Source: Spisula solida
Taxonomy: Eukaryota > Mollusca > Bivalvia > Venerida > Mactridae
Length of the DNA stretch: 64,000 bases
Direction of reading: 5' to 3'
Assembly (NCBI GenBank): GCA_947247005.1
Contig: OX365956.1
Location: 8,700,089 to 8,764,088 of the forward strand
The notes under the pieces were generated by a model. The model made no database searches. It saw nothing but the letters and a program-made list of their open reading frames with translations, and was not told where the DNA came from. Position 1 is the stretch's first letter. Every line of letters starts with the position of its first letter. Positions 50,187 to 61,067 of the stretch are shown piece after piece. Both the position numbers and the translations under genes were made by a program.

Positions 50187-51877
50187 ATGGACGACCTAAC
50201 AGACATAAAACCAGATGAAGACGAGTCAAACAAGACAAACGTGATATCTAAAGTTAATTGGCAAAACAGAGGAGCGGAACAGGGCACTGCTGAACTGACA
50301 ACTGTCGCACAAGCTCCAGCAAGGGGTTGTCAAAACATAGGAGCGGAACAGGACACTGCTGAACTGACAACTGTCATACAAGCTCCATCAAGGGGTTTTC
50401 AAAACATGGAAGCGGAACAGGACACTGCTGATCTGACAACTATCGCACAAGTTCCATCAAGGGGTTTTCAAAACATGGAAGCGGAACAGGACACTGCTGA
50501 ACTGACAACTGCCACACAAGCTCCACCAAGGGGTTGTCAAAACATAGGAACGGAACAGGACACTGCTGAACTGACAACTGTCATACAAGCTCCAGCAAGG
50601 GGTTGTCAAAGCATAGGAGCGGAACAGGACACTGCTGATCTGACAACTATCGCACAAGTTCCATCAAGGGGTTTTCAAAACATGGAAGCGGAACAGGACA
50701 CTGCTGAACTGACAACTGTCACACAAGCTCCATCAAGGGGTTGTCAAAACATAGGAACGGAACAGGACACTGCTGAACTGACAACTGTCACACAAGCTCC
50801 ATCAAGGGGTTGTCAAAACATAGAAGTGGAACAGGACACTGCTGAACTGACAACTATCGCACAAGCTCCATCAAGGGATTGTCAAAACATAGAAGCGGAA
50901 CAGGACACTGCTAAACTGACAACTGTCATAAAAGCTCCATCAAGGGGCTGTCAAAACATAGAAGCGGAACAGGACACTGCTGATCTGACAACTATCGCAC
51001 AAGCTCTATCAAAGTGCTGTCAAAACATGGACGCAGAACAGGACACTGCTGAACTGACAACTGTTGCACAAGCTCCATCAAAGGGCTGTCAAAACATAGA
51101 AGCGGGACAGGACACTGCTGAACTGACAACTGTCGCCCAAACTCCTTCAAAGGGTTGTCAAAACATAGAAGCCGAAAAGGACACTGCTGAACTGACAACT
51201 GTCACACAAGCTCCATCAAAGGGCTGTCAAAACATTGACGCAGAAAAGGACACTGCTGAACTGACAACTGTCACACAAGCTCCATCAAAGGGCTGTCAAA
51301 ACATTGACGCAGAACAGGACACTGCTGAACTGACAACTATCGCACGAGTTCCATCAAGGGGTTGTCACAACATGGAAGCGAAACAGGACACTGCTGAACT
51401 GACATCTATCGCACAAGCTCCATCAAGGGGTTGTCAGAACATAGGAGTGGAACAGGACACGGCTGAACTGACAACTGTCGCACAAGTTCCATCAAGGGGT
51501 GGTCAAAACATACAAGCGGAACAGGACACAGCTGAAATGACAACTGTCACACAAGCTCCATCAAGAGGTTGTCACAGCATGGAGGCGGAACAGGACACTG
51601 TTGAATTGACAACTGTCGCACAAGTTCCACCAAGGGGAGGTCAAATCGATTGCAATCTAAACGAATGCTTACTAAACGTTTACGACAATGCCCGCTGGGC
51701 AGACATGTCGATTAGATGCGGGGAAAAGGACACCAGTCGAAGTCTTAAAGCCCACAAAGTCATTCTTGCTGCAAGAAGTCCTATTTTTGAAGCAATATTG
51801 TTTGGGTCTTGTAGTGAAGGAAAGACGGAATATGAATTTCCTGGAGATGATGTTGAGATATTTGATAAGATGTTAAG
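50187..51877 (+). CDS. BTB-BACK protein 2, exon 1 with 23-aa repeat array
   Basis: First coding exon (residues 1-564 of 938). The first in-frame ATG is at 50187, shortly after a plausible acceptor. Residues 1-30 are acidic and polar. Residues 31-486 are about 20 tandem 23-residue units, consensus EQDTAELTTVAQAPSRGCQN + I(E/G)A. Fifteen units carry Cys at position 18, three carry Phe and two carry Gly. The BTB domain follows at once (NECLLNVYDNARWADM, hallmark HKVILAARSPIF at 523-534). The donor is TTA AG|GTAAAC. The last unit aligns with the single unit in the paralogue at 12 kb, so the array expanded from an existing segment. No known domain matches the repeat. By family the protein is a probable CUL3 adaptor. 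The array may act as a spacer or multivalent arm (inference). Confidence 0.88.
50277..51644 (+). repeat. coding 69-bp minisatellite, ~19.8 units
   Basis: Each unit is exactly 69 bp, so the frame is kept throughout, with no stop or length variant. Units 3 and 6 are identical in protein, as are 14 and 15, which suggests local duplications within the array. Most differences between units are single-base. Confidence 0.97.
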
Positions 51878-53364
51878 GTAAACTATGCAACCTTTGTTTA
51901 TTTTCAATCAAAACCTGCGTGTAGCACTCAATGGTAATAGATAATAAATGTACAGTCGATTGAAACGATGCATGTCTGAATGGAGAATTTGAATTTGTAA
52001 TTTATCCTACTGCTGGGGCTGTCAACGGGGTAAGCTATAATTATATCTAAGAGAGATTTCGCAGAAAAGAAAAACACAGCAGTTGTAATTTTTTTATTTT
52101 TCTTTTTAAAATACCGAGCATAGCCTTTATTTGCCAGTCAGCTTTCTGCTGAAATATGGCAGGCATATGTGTGCCTCCACTCGGATTTGAACCCGGGTTG
52201 CCAGATTAGGCGACAAGAGCCCTAACCACTGAGCTACGGTACCCACGGCAACGTTCGAACAGTTTATATGTTGTCTTATAAACCAAAAATGATACCGGGG
52301 ATTGTATTAATTCACAAAGCATCTTATTGAAAACCTCAAATAGTTTGACGTTAACGGTTTAGTGCCAGTCATATGGCGAACCAATTGTAGATTGATTAAG
52401 AAATAAAAATGTGTTCATGGATTTTGTTGGTGAATAAAACATGGGCAGGAGTTTGGATGCGGACAAATTAGATACGAGTGCGTATTACGAGTGATTTCAT
52501 GTTCCGCACCCGAACGAGTGACTGTTTTATTCACCGACAAAAAAAACAGTTTTTATTTCGATTCTAAACACGATAATATCCCGTTCTCTTTAACTGCGCG
52601 CATTCCATTTTTACATTGAAGATAATTCCATGCTGAAATAAAGTGGCTATAAGCTGGTACAATTACTTCCTCGTTCATGAAAAGGAGCATCGTAATTTTC
52701 TGAAGAAAATAACACATTTTAAACATTGAATTAATTTTAATAACAGGAGTATAAGGTATACAGTCATGTATATTGAACTAAATGAAAAATATAAAAGAAT
52801 TGATTATCAGAAGTTTTTATGAAACTTTGTGTCGAGAGTATATTGGAGTTTCTAAAAATAGATGCATCATTGCTGTAACACTTGATACTCGTGCAGCTTG
52901 CCTTATTCACAACTCGTTGAAGTTTTTACTATAAAGTTTACGTTCATTCATTCATAAATATGTCACGTGATACAGGGCTTAAATAGTACCAGCCAATTTG
53001 ACAGGTATATTTTGTTGTGGTAATGATACATACACTGGTATCCTCTATGCGTAATACTATATGGATTGATCTACAGATCGTGTTAGAATTAATCACAAAC
53101 AGTATACATCTGCTTTAAAACTAAATAAAATATTACTTTTTTTGTTCTGCCGATACATTTTAAATTTCAAGATATTACGAATTTTAAGTTTTTTACTAAG
53201 ATGCTTTGCAAATACCACCCAGAATTCCAACATCAATTGTATATACATGTATAACATGTACAATGTATAATAACACTGCATACGAACTAGACATTTAATG
53301 TCTCTAATAACGGTAATCAAAGACCCACATACATGTGCATTTTGTTTTCTATTTTCAATTTCAG
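51878..53364 (+). other. intron of BTB gene 2
   Basis: This 1487-bp phase-2 intron (GTAAAC ... AATTTCAG) is at the same position and phase as the 730-bp intron of BTB gene 1. It contains a minus-strand tRNA-derived SINE. Near 53200-53220 is a TIR-like end (GGGTGGTATTTGCAAAGCAT on the minus strand) resembling that of the 3.5-kb element at 18 kb. Confidence 0.85.
52131..52245 (-). mobile_element. tRNA-derived SINE fragment in intron
   Basis: The minus strand reads 'gtagctcagtggttagggc' (A box) and 'cccgggttcaaatcc' (B box), then a non-tRNA tail. The anticodon loop would be nine bases and the T stem is broken, so it is not a functional tRNA. Confidence 0.6.
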
Positions 53365-54490
53365 ATTTATGTATAACGACAATGTGACTTTGACAAGTTT
53401 GGACGATGCTACGGATTTAATGCAGATGGCACATATGTATCAGATAGAAAGGCTTGTAAATCACTGCGCATACTACCTACAAAAGAACAGGGGAGTGTCC
53501 AATATATGTAGAAGTCTTGACTGCGCATTGAAATATAATTCACCAACACTTCGTGATGCTTGTTGTGACTTCATTGACAATAACGTTGAAGAGGTCATGC
53601 AGACAGAAGGATTCCTGAACATTTCAAACGAATGTTTAACATACTTGCTGAAAGGGGATACGTTCTTTGCTGATGAAGATGTTGTATTTAGAAGAGTTGA
53701 AGAATGGGCACATTCCAAATTGAGTGAGTTAGGAAGGGAAGTTAATGGACAAAACATTCGCAGTATCCTGGGAGATGCATTTTATCACCTTCGCCTGCCC
53801 ACCATGCCGCCCGGGAAACTGATGGAATGCATCAAGCGGAAAGGTTTATTTTCGTTTGATGAGTATGAAGACATTGTTGATTGCATCGTTGAACGTCAAT
53901 CTCAGCTGAACTTTGTATCCAACGTACAACGTGTTCAAATTGAAGATTCGTTAACCGTTTCGCCCGCTACAGAATTAATGAAATCTCAGAACATAGTTCA
54001 AGTGTTAGAAATTGAAATTGACAAAGACATTCAACTTGAGTATATTGATATTCCATTCATTCCTACGTTTATGAACTACAGCAGTGACAGGCTGTATCGC
54101 AATGATGGCTTCTTTAAGAACAGTTATACAGGGCCCATTGAAGGTCAAGAGTTACCTTACAGCCTTAATCCAATCATGACAGTGGTAGTTACGCTAGATA
54201 AGATCAATTTTGAAAACTGTTCGAAAGTTCACCAACTCTCAAATGAATCAACAAAAATAGAGTTCGATAAACCAGTACTTCTAAAGAAACGAGACTCTCC
54301 ATTTGACCTTACAATAAAAATAGAACCAACCTGTAAAGATTACAACGTTCTGCTGGTTGGTACGTACGGACCAGTCCGGTCATCGAGTATTTCAAAAGTA
54401 CTTTCTGTCTCTCAAACAAAAGAATCTTTGATTGGTATACATTCAATTGGTATAAGAAACTGTTCTTTTCGAGAGGAGACAACAGATTAG
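53365..54490 (+). CDS. BTB-BACK protein 2, exon 2
   Basis: Second coding exon (residues 564-938), from the acceptor TTTCAG|A TTT ATG, restoring the split Arg codon, to TAG at 54488-54490. It encodes the last BTB helices (DLMQMAHMYQIERLV), a BACK domain (CRSLDCALKY ... RVEEWAHSKL ... AFYHLRLPTMP ... CIKRKGLF) and a C-terminal region with FDKPVLLKKRDSPFDLTIK, a likely divergent PHR domain. It aligns with the paralogue along its length but lacks the paralogue's acidic tail. BTBD1/2/3/6-type proteins are usually about 480-530 aa. This one is 938 aa only because of the repeat array. The role of CUL3 adaptor comes from the family. Confidence 0.87.
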
Positions 54491-54682
54491 GAATTGAAGC
54501 AGGTCCATTATAGGATTTAGATATACACATTGTGAATAGGTTTAATAATGTTCCATCGTTTAATGATCATGTGGGACAATTTGTCAAGTGACAACACTCG
54601 GTTTGCTGCTGTATAAACTGCTAAAAAAATTAAAGGAACACCAAATTTTTGTTCTTTTTTATATTTATATTTGCAATGAATG

Positions 54683-54688
54683 AATAAA
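54683..54688 (+). terminator. candidate poly(A) signal of BTB gene 2
   Basis: AATAAA lies 193 nt after the stop codon, in AT-rich sequence. Confidence 0.45.
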
Positions 54689-54699
54689 TACCAGCAAAA

Positions 54700-55900
54700 A
54701 ATATATATAGAATAAGTATGTGAATGTTATCTCACGAACAAATATTAGCATTATGCAACAGACGTGTACTTATTGAAACAAATAACACACATATTAGATA
54801 AAACCCATTTTTGTGTGAATAACACTGTTTTTGGTTTTCAACACTTACAATGCACAACACTAGTATAAGGCCTATGTCCCTCTATATTGTTACTGCAATG
54901 CCTACTACGATTTTGTACGTTCTCAATCAATATCCTTAAGCGGTTTTGGGGAATAACTCTTTACTCCTACATGACTACCAGGGTCAGCCCATCAAATGTT
55001 TTCCTTGACTTTCTTAGGTGTGTAATGCACATGTAAACAAAGTTCCAAACATGTTTTACTGAATTCAGATCCTGACATCATGCAACAACAATTCTGCCAA
55101 GGTAAACCAAGTCAAATACCACTCTGGAATGGTGTGTGCTAGTTTTAATCTACATACCAAAGATCCCATGAGCATAGACTAAAATGGCCATAAAAAGTTG
55201 TAGGGTGTTTTACCAGTACCATAAATTCTTTAAACACATTCTTCACAACCAATAGAGTTCCGAACGCCCACCAAAGCACAACTTCCCAAAAACGTAACAA
55301 AGCCAATTTTAAACCCGTACCATGCAACAATTGTTCAGTCAGCTGGACATTCCCCTGGGATTTCCACACACAAACACGTCGTTCATATGCATTATACGAG
55401 GGGTGTTCGATATGTATTGTCACTGTCGGTTGCATTTTTCTATGACACTATTTAGAAGAATTCTACGATTACTGTCTAAAAGTTGTATGTTTCTATTCTA
55501 TATCTGGGAAATTACATAGCCTTTCGTCAACAATTAAATAATTTATTGAACTTAGAAGAAAGTATGCTCGATTACACTGGCCTAATGTTCATTTTAAGCT
55601 AAATTTGTGTCATTTTGCAGTAGTTACAAATGTTTAGAAAAGTAAATGTCAGTATTCGTTAAACTGCAACATACGATACGATAACTGGATCCTTATATTT
55701 CTATAAGAACTTTAAATAAAAATGAAATTATTTGTTGTCTACGAGTACTAGTATGACGGTCAAAACAAAAGAACACTCTTATTTATACCAAATGATGCTT
55801 GTTGTTTCACGCACCAATAACTTCATATCAATTGTATTTTGATCGCAAATTCTTCCCAGAAAGCAATGTTGATGGGACGTATATCGATGTTGATATGACG
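54700..55900. other. intergenic, possible transposon remnant
   Basis: A minus-strand open stretch of 96 codons (55435-55145) ends at a 'tacgaggggtgttcgatatg' motif near 55395 that resembles a mariner terminus. The translation lacks a recognisable DDE motif, so I leave it unassigned. Confidence 0.35.
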
Positions 55901-55989
55901 TATATGTCATGTTTAGCCCGAAATGTCACTTTTGGCCATTTTCACGACTATTAATAACGTAAAACCTTCCCAAAAACCACGATGGCACT

Positions 55990-57975
55990 CTTGCGACACT
56001 ATTATATTTTTACATAACCAGTGTTCTGCAAGACATTTTGACCCCACATGACCCAACTTCAAACTTGACCTTGATTCTACTGAGATACAACAACTGACCA
56101 AGTTTGGTGAAGATCAAAGTAAAAATGTTGCCCCCAGAGTGTAAACAAGGTTTTCCTATTATTTGACCTTTTGACCTAGACCCCACATGAACGAACTTGA
56201 CCTTAAGGTCATCAAGATAAACATTTTGACCAAACTTCATGAAGATTAAAGCAAAAATGTGGCCTCCAGAGCGTTAACAAGGTTATCGTATTATTTGACC
56301 TTTTCACCTAGTTTTTGACCACCACATTACCCAACTTCAAACTTGACCTAGATTCTATTGAGATACAACTACTGACCAAATTTGATGAAGATCAAAGTAA
56401 AAATGTGGAGTGTTAACAAGGTTTTCCTATTATTTGACCTTTTGACCTAGACCCCACATGAATCAACTTCGAACTTGACCAAACTTCATGAAGATTAAAG
56501 CAAAAATGTGGCCTCCAGAGCGTTAACAAGGTTATCCTATTATTTGACCTTTTCACCTAGTTTTTGACCCCCACATTACCCAACTTCAAACTTGACCTAG
56601 ATTCTATTGAGATACAACTACTGACCAAATTTGATGAAGATCAAAGTAAAAATGTGGAGTGTTAACAAGGTTTTCCTATTATTTGACCTTTTGACCTAGA
56701 CCCCACATGAATCAACTTCGAACTTGACCAAACTTCATGAAGATTAAAGCAAAAATGTGGCCTCCAGAGCGTTAACAAGGTTATCCTATTATTTGACCTT
56801 TTCACCTAGTTTTTGACCCCCACATTACCCAACTTCAAACTTGACCTAGATTCTATTGAGATACAACTACTGACCAAATTTGATGAAGATCAAAGTAAAA
56901 ATGTGGAGTGTTAACAAGGTTTTCCTATTATTTGACCTTTTGACCTAGACCCCACATGAATCAACTTCGAACTTGACCAAACTTCATGAAGATTAAAGCA
57001 AAAATGTGGCCTCCAGAGCGTTAACAAGGTTATCCTATTATTTGACCTTTTCACCTAGTTTTTGACCCCCACATTACCCAACTTCAAACTTGACCTAGAT
57101 TCTATTGAGATACAACTATGTGCGCCCATGATAACATGAAAGGCGGGAAATTTTGGTATAATCCATTTAGGTGGATTAATCAGGTGTGCAGGGTTTATCT
57201 GTTATGTTTTTAGAACAAAACTGACCTTATCTATTTTCTTTAGTAATGTGGTAAACCAACTTTCCAATAGTTGACAAAACCGATTCATGTTTGTAAACAC
57301 CACGTTATCCTGGGCGCACTATACTGACCAAATTTGATGAAGATCAAAGCAAAAATGTGGAGTGTTAACAAGGTTTTCCTATTATTTGACCTTTTGACCT
57401 AGACCCCACATGAACTTGACCTTAAGGTCATCAAAATAAACATTTTGACCAAACTTTAGATGAAGATCAAAGCAAAATTGAAAGTGCTAGAGTGTTAACA
57501 GACAAAAGTCTAACGGACAGACTGACAGACGGACGATGCACAAAAACAATCACAAAAGCTCACCTTAGGTGAGCTAAAATGTGACCTCTAGAGTGTAAAC
57601 ATGGTTTTTCTTTGATGTGACCTTGTGACCTAGTTTTTGACCCCAGATGACCCATTTACAAATTTGACCTAGATTTTATACAGACAAACATTGTGACCAA
57701 GTTATATATACATTAGGTAAAGCAGGTGACCTCTAGAGTGTTAACAAGCTTTTTCTTCAATGTGACCTAGTTTTTGACCCCAGATGACCCAGTTACGAAC
57801 TTGACCTTGAATTTATAGAGACAAACATTGTGACCAAGTTTCATAAAGATTAAGTGAAAACTGTGACCTCTAAAGAGTTAACAGTCCAATTGTTGACGGT
57901 AGAAGGCGCACGGTGGATGACGGACAAAAGGGTGATCACAATAGCTCACCTTGAGCACTTTGTGCTCAGGTGAGC
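55990..57975. repeat. 249-bp higher-order satellite and relatives
   Basis: Units of ~120 bp built on 'tgaccttttgacctag' and 'caaagtaaaaatgtgg' are paired into a 249-bp higher-order repeat. The marker 'gcaaaaatgtggcctccaga' falls at 56251, 56500, 56749 and 56998, spaced exactly 249 bp. Copies are nearly identical. Right-hand portions end in 'ctcaccttaggtgagctaaa' (about 57555) and 'ctttgtgctcaggtgagct' (about 57977), the hairpin ends of the CAAGAGGG family. Confidence 0.88.
57119..57321. mobile_element. 203-bp MITE with TA target duplication
   Basis: It interrupts one unit of the 249-bp array. Other units read 'gatacaactactgaccaaat'. Here 'caacta' is followed by TGTGCGCCC...GGGCGCACTA and then 'tactgacc'. 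The inverted ends share GTGCGCCCA.GATAAC. TA is duplicated (57117-57118 and 57322-57323), so it is Tc1/mariner-type. It has no coding capacity. Confidence 0.85.
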
Positions 57976-58254
57976 TCAAAATTAGTGATTTTATAATTAA
58001 AAGTGAATAGCCTTCCATTAATGCACGGCTAGTTATTTTGTACAGTCGTTACAGTAAACTTAGGCGGATGTAAAGTATTGCCGAATAATTACTTGTGATA
58101 GAAAACGTCCCTGAAGAGTTTAAAGCACTAAATACAAATGTACGAATGTCGGTCAGTATAATTGAGTATTTGTGAACATTCCAGGGAAGAGCAATACATG
58201 GACTCACTAAGAAGTGCGATATAAACATACACAATTATCACGGTATAAGATAAG

Positions 58255-58525
58255 ATTCAAGAAAATTCAGCCTCCATTGCAAGGTTTTTACTATGATTTG
58301 ACCTAGTGATCTAGTTCTTGGCCCAAGATGATCCAAAATCGAACATGACCTAGATTTTGTTGAGATGATCATGGTTACTGAGTTTCATCGAGATAATTTC
58401 AAAACTGTGACCTCTAGTAACTATACAAGCAAATTGTTGACGGACGACACAGACGATGGACGAAGAGTGATCACAAAAGCACACTCTTATCACTTTGTGA
58501 CAGGTGGTGACAGGTCAGCTTACAA
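58255..58525 (+). mobile_element. degraded relative of the CAAGAGGG family
   Basis: It contains 'tatgatttgacctagtgatc', 'gacctagattttgttgagat' and a terminal 'atcactttgtgacaggt' like the copy at 60275, but lacks a clean 5' end. Confidence 0.6.
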
Positions 58526-58712
58526 GTGCAGAATTCAAAATACAGTGAAAAAACAAGAAAGAAAAGGGGTGAAGTACATATAATAACAATTTGACACACC
58601 ATCTTTTTAGTACAATAAACAAAGATTTTGATGGCCATTTAGTGAAGTATGTGCAACAATAATTGCAGACCAGACCGTGTATAGTTTTGTACAATGACAA
58701 TCGAATCTATGA

Positions 58713-60137
58713 CTAATTTCCACTTGAATTTTGATTCTCATGCATCACTTTTAAACGGCTTTTACAGTATAGTGTATTCTGATGTGTTCTTAGATATCTG
58801 CATGCAGTGAATGCAGATCCACAAACATCACACACGTATGGTTTTTCACCTGTATGTTTTCTCATATGAACTTTCAGACTATAGTTGAGTATGAAAGCAG
58901 ATCCACAAATATCACACATGAACGGTTTTTCACCAGTATGTGTTCTGATGTGATCTTTCAAATGCACATTACTACTGAATGCAGAACCACAAATATCACA
59001 CATGTATGGTTTTTCACCGGTATGTGTTCTTTTGTGTTTTTTCAGGTCAACTTTTCGTTTGAAGGCCATGTCACAGGAATCACAATTAAATGGTCTTTCA
59101 GTAGAATGTGATAGCTTATGATCGTTCAGGAATGCCCTACATTTGAATAGAGATTCACAAACATCACATTTAAATCGTTTTACGCCAATATGTATCCTGC
59201 TGTGAACTTTCAGACTGCATATGCTTGTGAATGCAGATCCACAAAAATAACACTTTAATAATGTTTCTTCGCTAGTATAAACTCTCTTGTGTTTCTCTAG
59301 ACTTTGTTCTAGTTTGAAAACAATTCCACAAACATCACATTTAAATGGTCCTCCTCCAGTATGCTGTCTGATGTGTTTGTTCAGACTTGGTTCACGACTG
59401 AAACCAAGTCCACAAACATCACATATGAATTTTTTTTCTCTAATAATATGTGTTTTGTAGTGAATTTTCAGTTGGCTAGGTTGTTTGAATGCAGATCCAC
59501 AAACATCACAAGTAAATCGTTTTTCATTTGTATGTATCATCTTGTGGACTTTCAGCCAACATACACTTGAGAACGCAGATCCACAAACACCACACTTTAC
59601 AGTTTTTCTGCTCTTGTGTTTTTTCAGACTGTATTCATTTGTAAAAACAATTCCACAAAAATCACATTTAAATGCGTTTTCACCTTTTTCATGCACAATC
59701 TTGTGATTTTTTAGAAGAAATCCCGTTTTGAATGCATCACCACAACGATCACATTTAAATCGTTTTTCACCAGTATGATATCTGGTGTGCAATACAAGTT
59801 CATATGGTCGTGCGAATGCCGACCCACACACATTACATTTATACGGTTTTTCACCAGTATGTGTTCTAATATGACCTTTTTGATCACATTCGCTTCTGAA
59901 TGCCCATCCACAAATATAACATTCATATGGTTTTTTACCAGCGTGCATTTGCATGTGACTCTCTAGAGCGTTACATTTCCGGAATGCAGATCCACATAGT
60001 TTACACTCATATCGTTTCTCGCTTTCTGGTACAGTGAATATTTTTTTCTCCAAGAGATAGCTCTTTGCATACGAATGATCCCACATCATTTCAATGCTTT
60101 TCACTGATTTACGTTTCTTTTTCCTTGTGTGCTTCAT
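58713..60137 (-). CDS. C2H2 zinc-finger protein, ~15 fingers
   Basis: A single-exon frame of 474 aa. The first in-frame ATG is at 60137, with an upstream in-frame stop at 60173-60171. A basic N-terminus (HTRKKKRKSVK) is a likely nuclear signal. From about residue 43 to the C-terminus there are 15 fingers. Twelve fit C-x2-C-x12-H-x3-H, several joined by TGEKP linkers. Finger 5 lacks its second His and runs directly into finger 6. Finger 9 has Tyr for the last His (HKRVY). Finger 15 ends H-x5-C. The repeated CGSAF core shows that the fingers arose by internal duplication. It probably binds DNA in the nucleus, but the targets are unknown. No KRAB, SCAN or BTB domain is present. An acceptor-like TTATTTCAG at 60210-60203 suggests a 5'-UTR intron. 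Confidence 0.92.
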   Translation of the reverse strand: MKHTRKKKRKSVKSIEMMWDHSYAKSYLLEKKIFTVPESEKRYECKLCGSAFRKCNALESHMQMHAGKKPYECYICGWAFRSECDQKGHIRTHTGEKPYKCNVCGSAFARPYELVLHTRYHTGEKRFKCDRCGDAFKTGFLLKNHKIVHEKGENAFKCDFCGIVFTNEYSLKKHKSRKTVKCGVCGSAFSSVCWLKVHKMIHTNEKRFTCDVCGSAFKQPSQLKIHYKTHIIREKKFICDVCGLGFSREPSLNKHIRQHTGGGPFKCDVCGIVFKLEQSLEKHKRVYTSEETLLKCYFCGSAFTSICSLKVHSRIHIGVKRFKCDVCESLFKCRAFLNDHKLSHSTERPFNCDSCDMAFKRKVDLKKHKRTHTGEKPYMCDICGSAFSSNVHLKDHIRTHTGEKPFMCDICGSAFILNYSLKVHMRKHTGEKPYVCDVCGSAFTACRYLRTHQNTLYCKSRLKVMHENQNSSGN

Positions 60138-60274
60138 ATTAATCAACAATGTAGAGAGCTTATATTCAAATCAAGTGTCCTTCCACAGCATAATGGTAAA
60201 TCCTGAAATAAGATGGAAGTCTGTGTTAGGTGCCATTAGATAGGGTTACAGTCTATGTAAAATGTAAGCTAAAA

Positions 60275-60824
60275 CAAGAGGGCCCAAAGGGCCCTAGGTC
60301 GCTCACCTGTTGTAGCAGTACATGCAAGACCTATGATTTGACCTAGTGACCTAGTTTTTGACCCCGGATGACCCAATATCAAACTTGACCTAGATTTTGT
60401 TGTGATGATCATTGTGACCAAGTTTAATAAAGATTAGGTCAAAATTGTGACCTCTATACTGACTACACAAGGTTTTTCTATGATTTGACCTTGTGACCTA
60501 GTTTTTGACCCCGGATGAAGCAATATCAAATTTGACCTAGATTTTGTTGAGATGACCATTTTCGACCAAGTTTCATAAATATTAGGGCAAAATTGTGACC
60601 TCTATTGACTGCACAAGGTTTTTCTATGATTTGACCTTGTGACCTAGTTTTTGACCCGAGATGACCCAATATCAAACTTGACCTAGATTTTGTTGAAATG
60701 ATCATTGTGACCAAGTTTCATAATGATTAGACCAAAATTGTGACCTCTAGTGTCTACACAAGCAAATTGTTGACGGACGGACGAAGAGTGATCACAAAAG
60801 CTCACTTTGTGACAGGTGAGCTAA
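60275..60824 (+). mobile_element. 550-bp CAAGAGGG...GGTGAGCTAA element
   Basis: It starts CAAGAGGGCCCAAAGGGCCC and ends 'ctcactttgtgacaggtgag' + CTAA. It contains about three ~125-bp units with 'gacctagtttttgacccc'. The flanks are A-runs on both sides, as in the copies at 31786 and 39975. It is non-autonomous and lies just upstream of the zinc-finger gene's probable first intron. Confidence 0.82.
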
Positions 60825-61067
60825 AAACAGCCTTACCAAGAATATATTATTGCCCATATTCAAGTAATATTATTTTTCTGAAATATTGGGGATGAACATA
60901 TTTTTTGTATACAGGCTTGTTTCTTACTTAGTCTAGTAAATTTGGTACAAATGTAAGACTGAAGGTTTTAACCTTAGAGTTATTACTAAATATCATTATG
61001 TGTACTAGTATGTCTTGAGCAATTACTATCATTCTGAAGCATTTCCAAAAAAATTTATTTGAATGCG

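Noticed and set aside
50457..51198. minus-strand frames across the 69-bp array
   Set aside because: They are shadows of the coding repeat. The plus frame continues into the BTB domain.
55145..55435. 96-aa minus-strand frame as a transposase
   Set aside because: The nearby terminus is mariner-like, but the translation has no recognisable catalytic motif.
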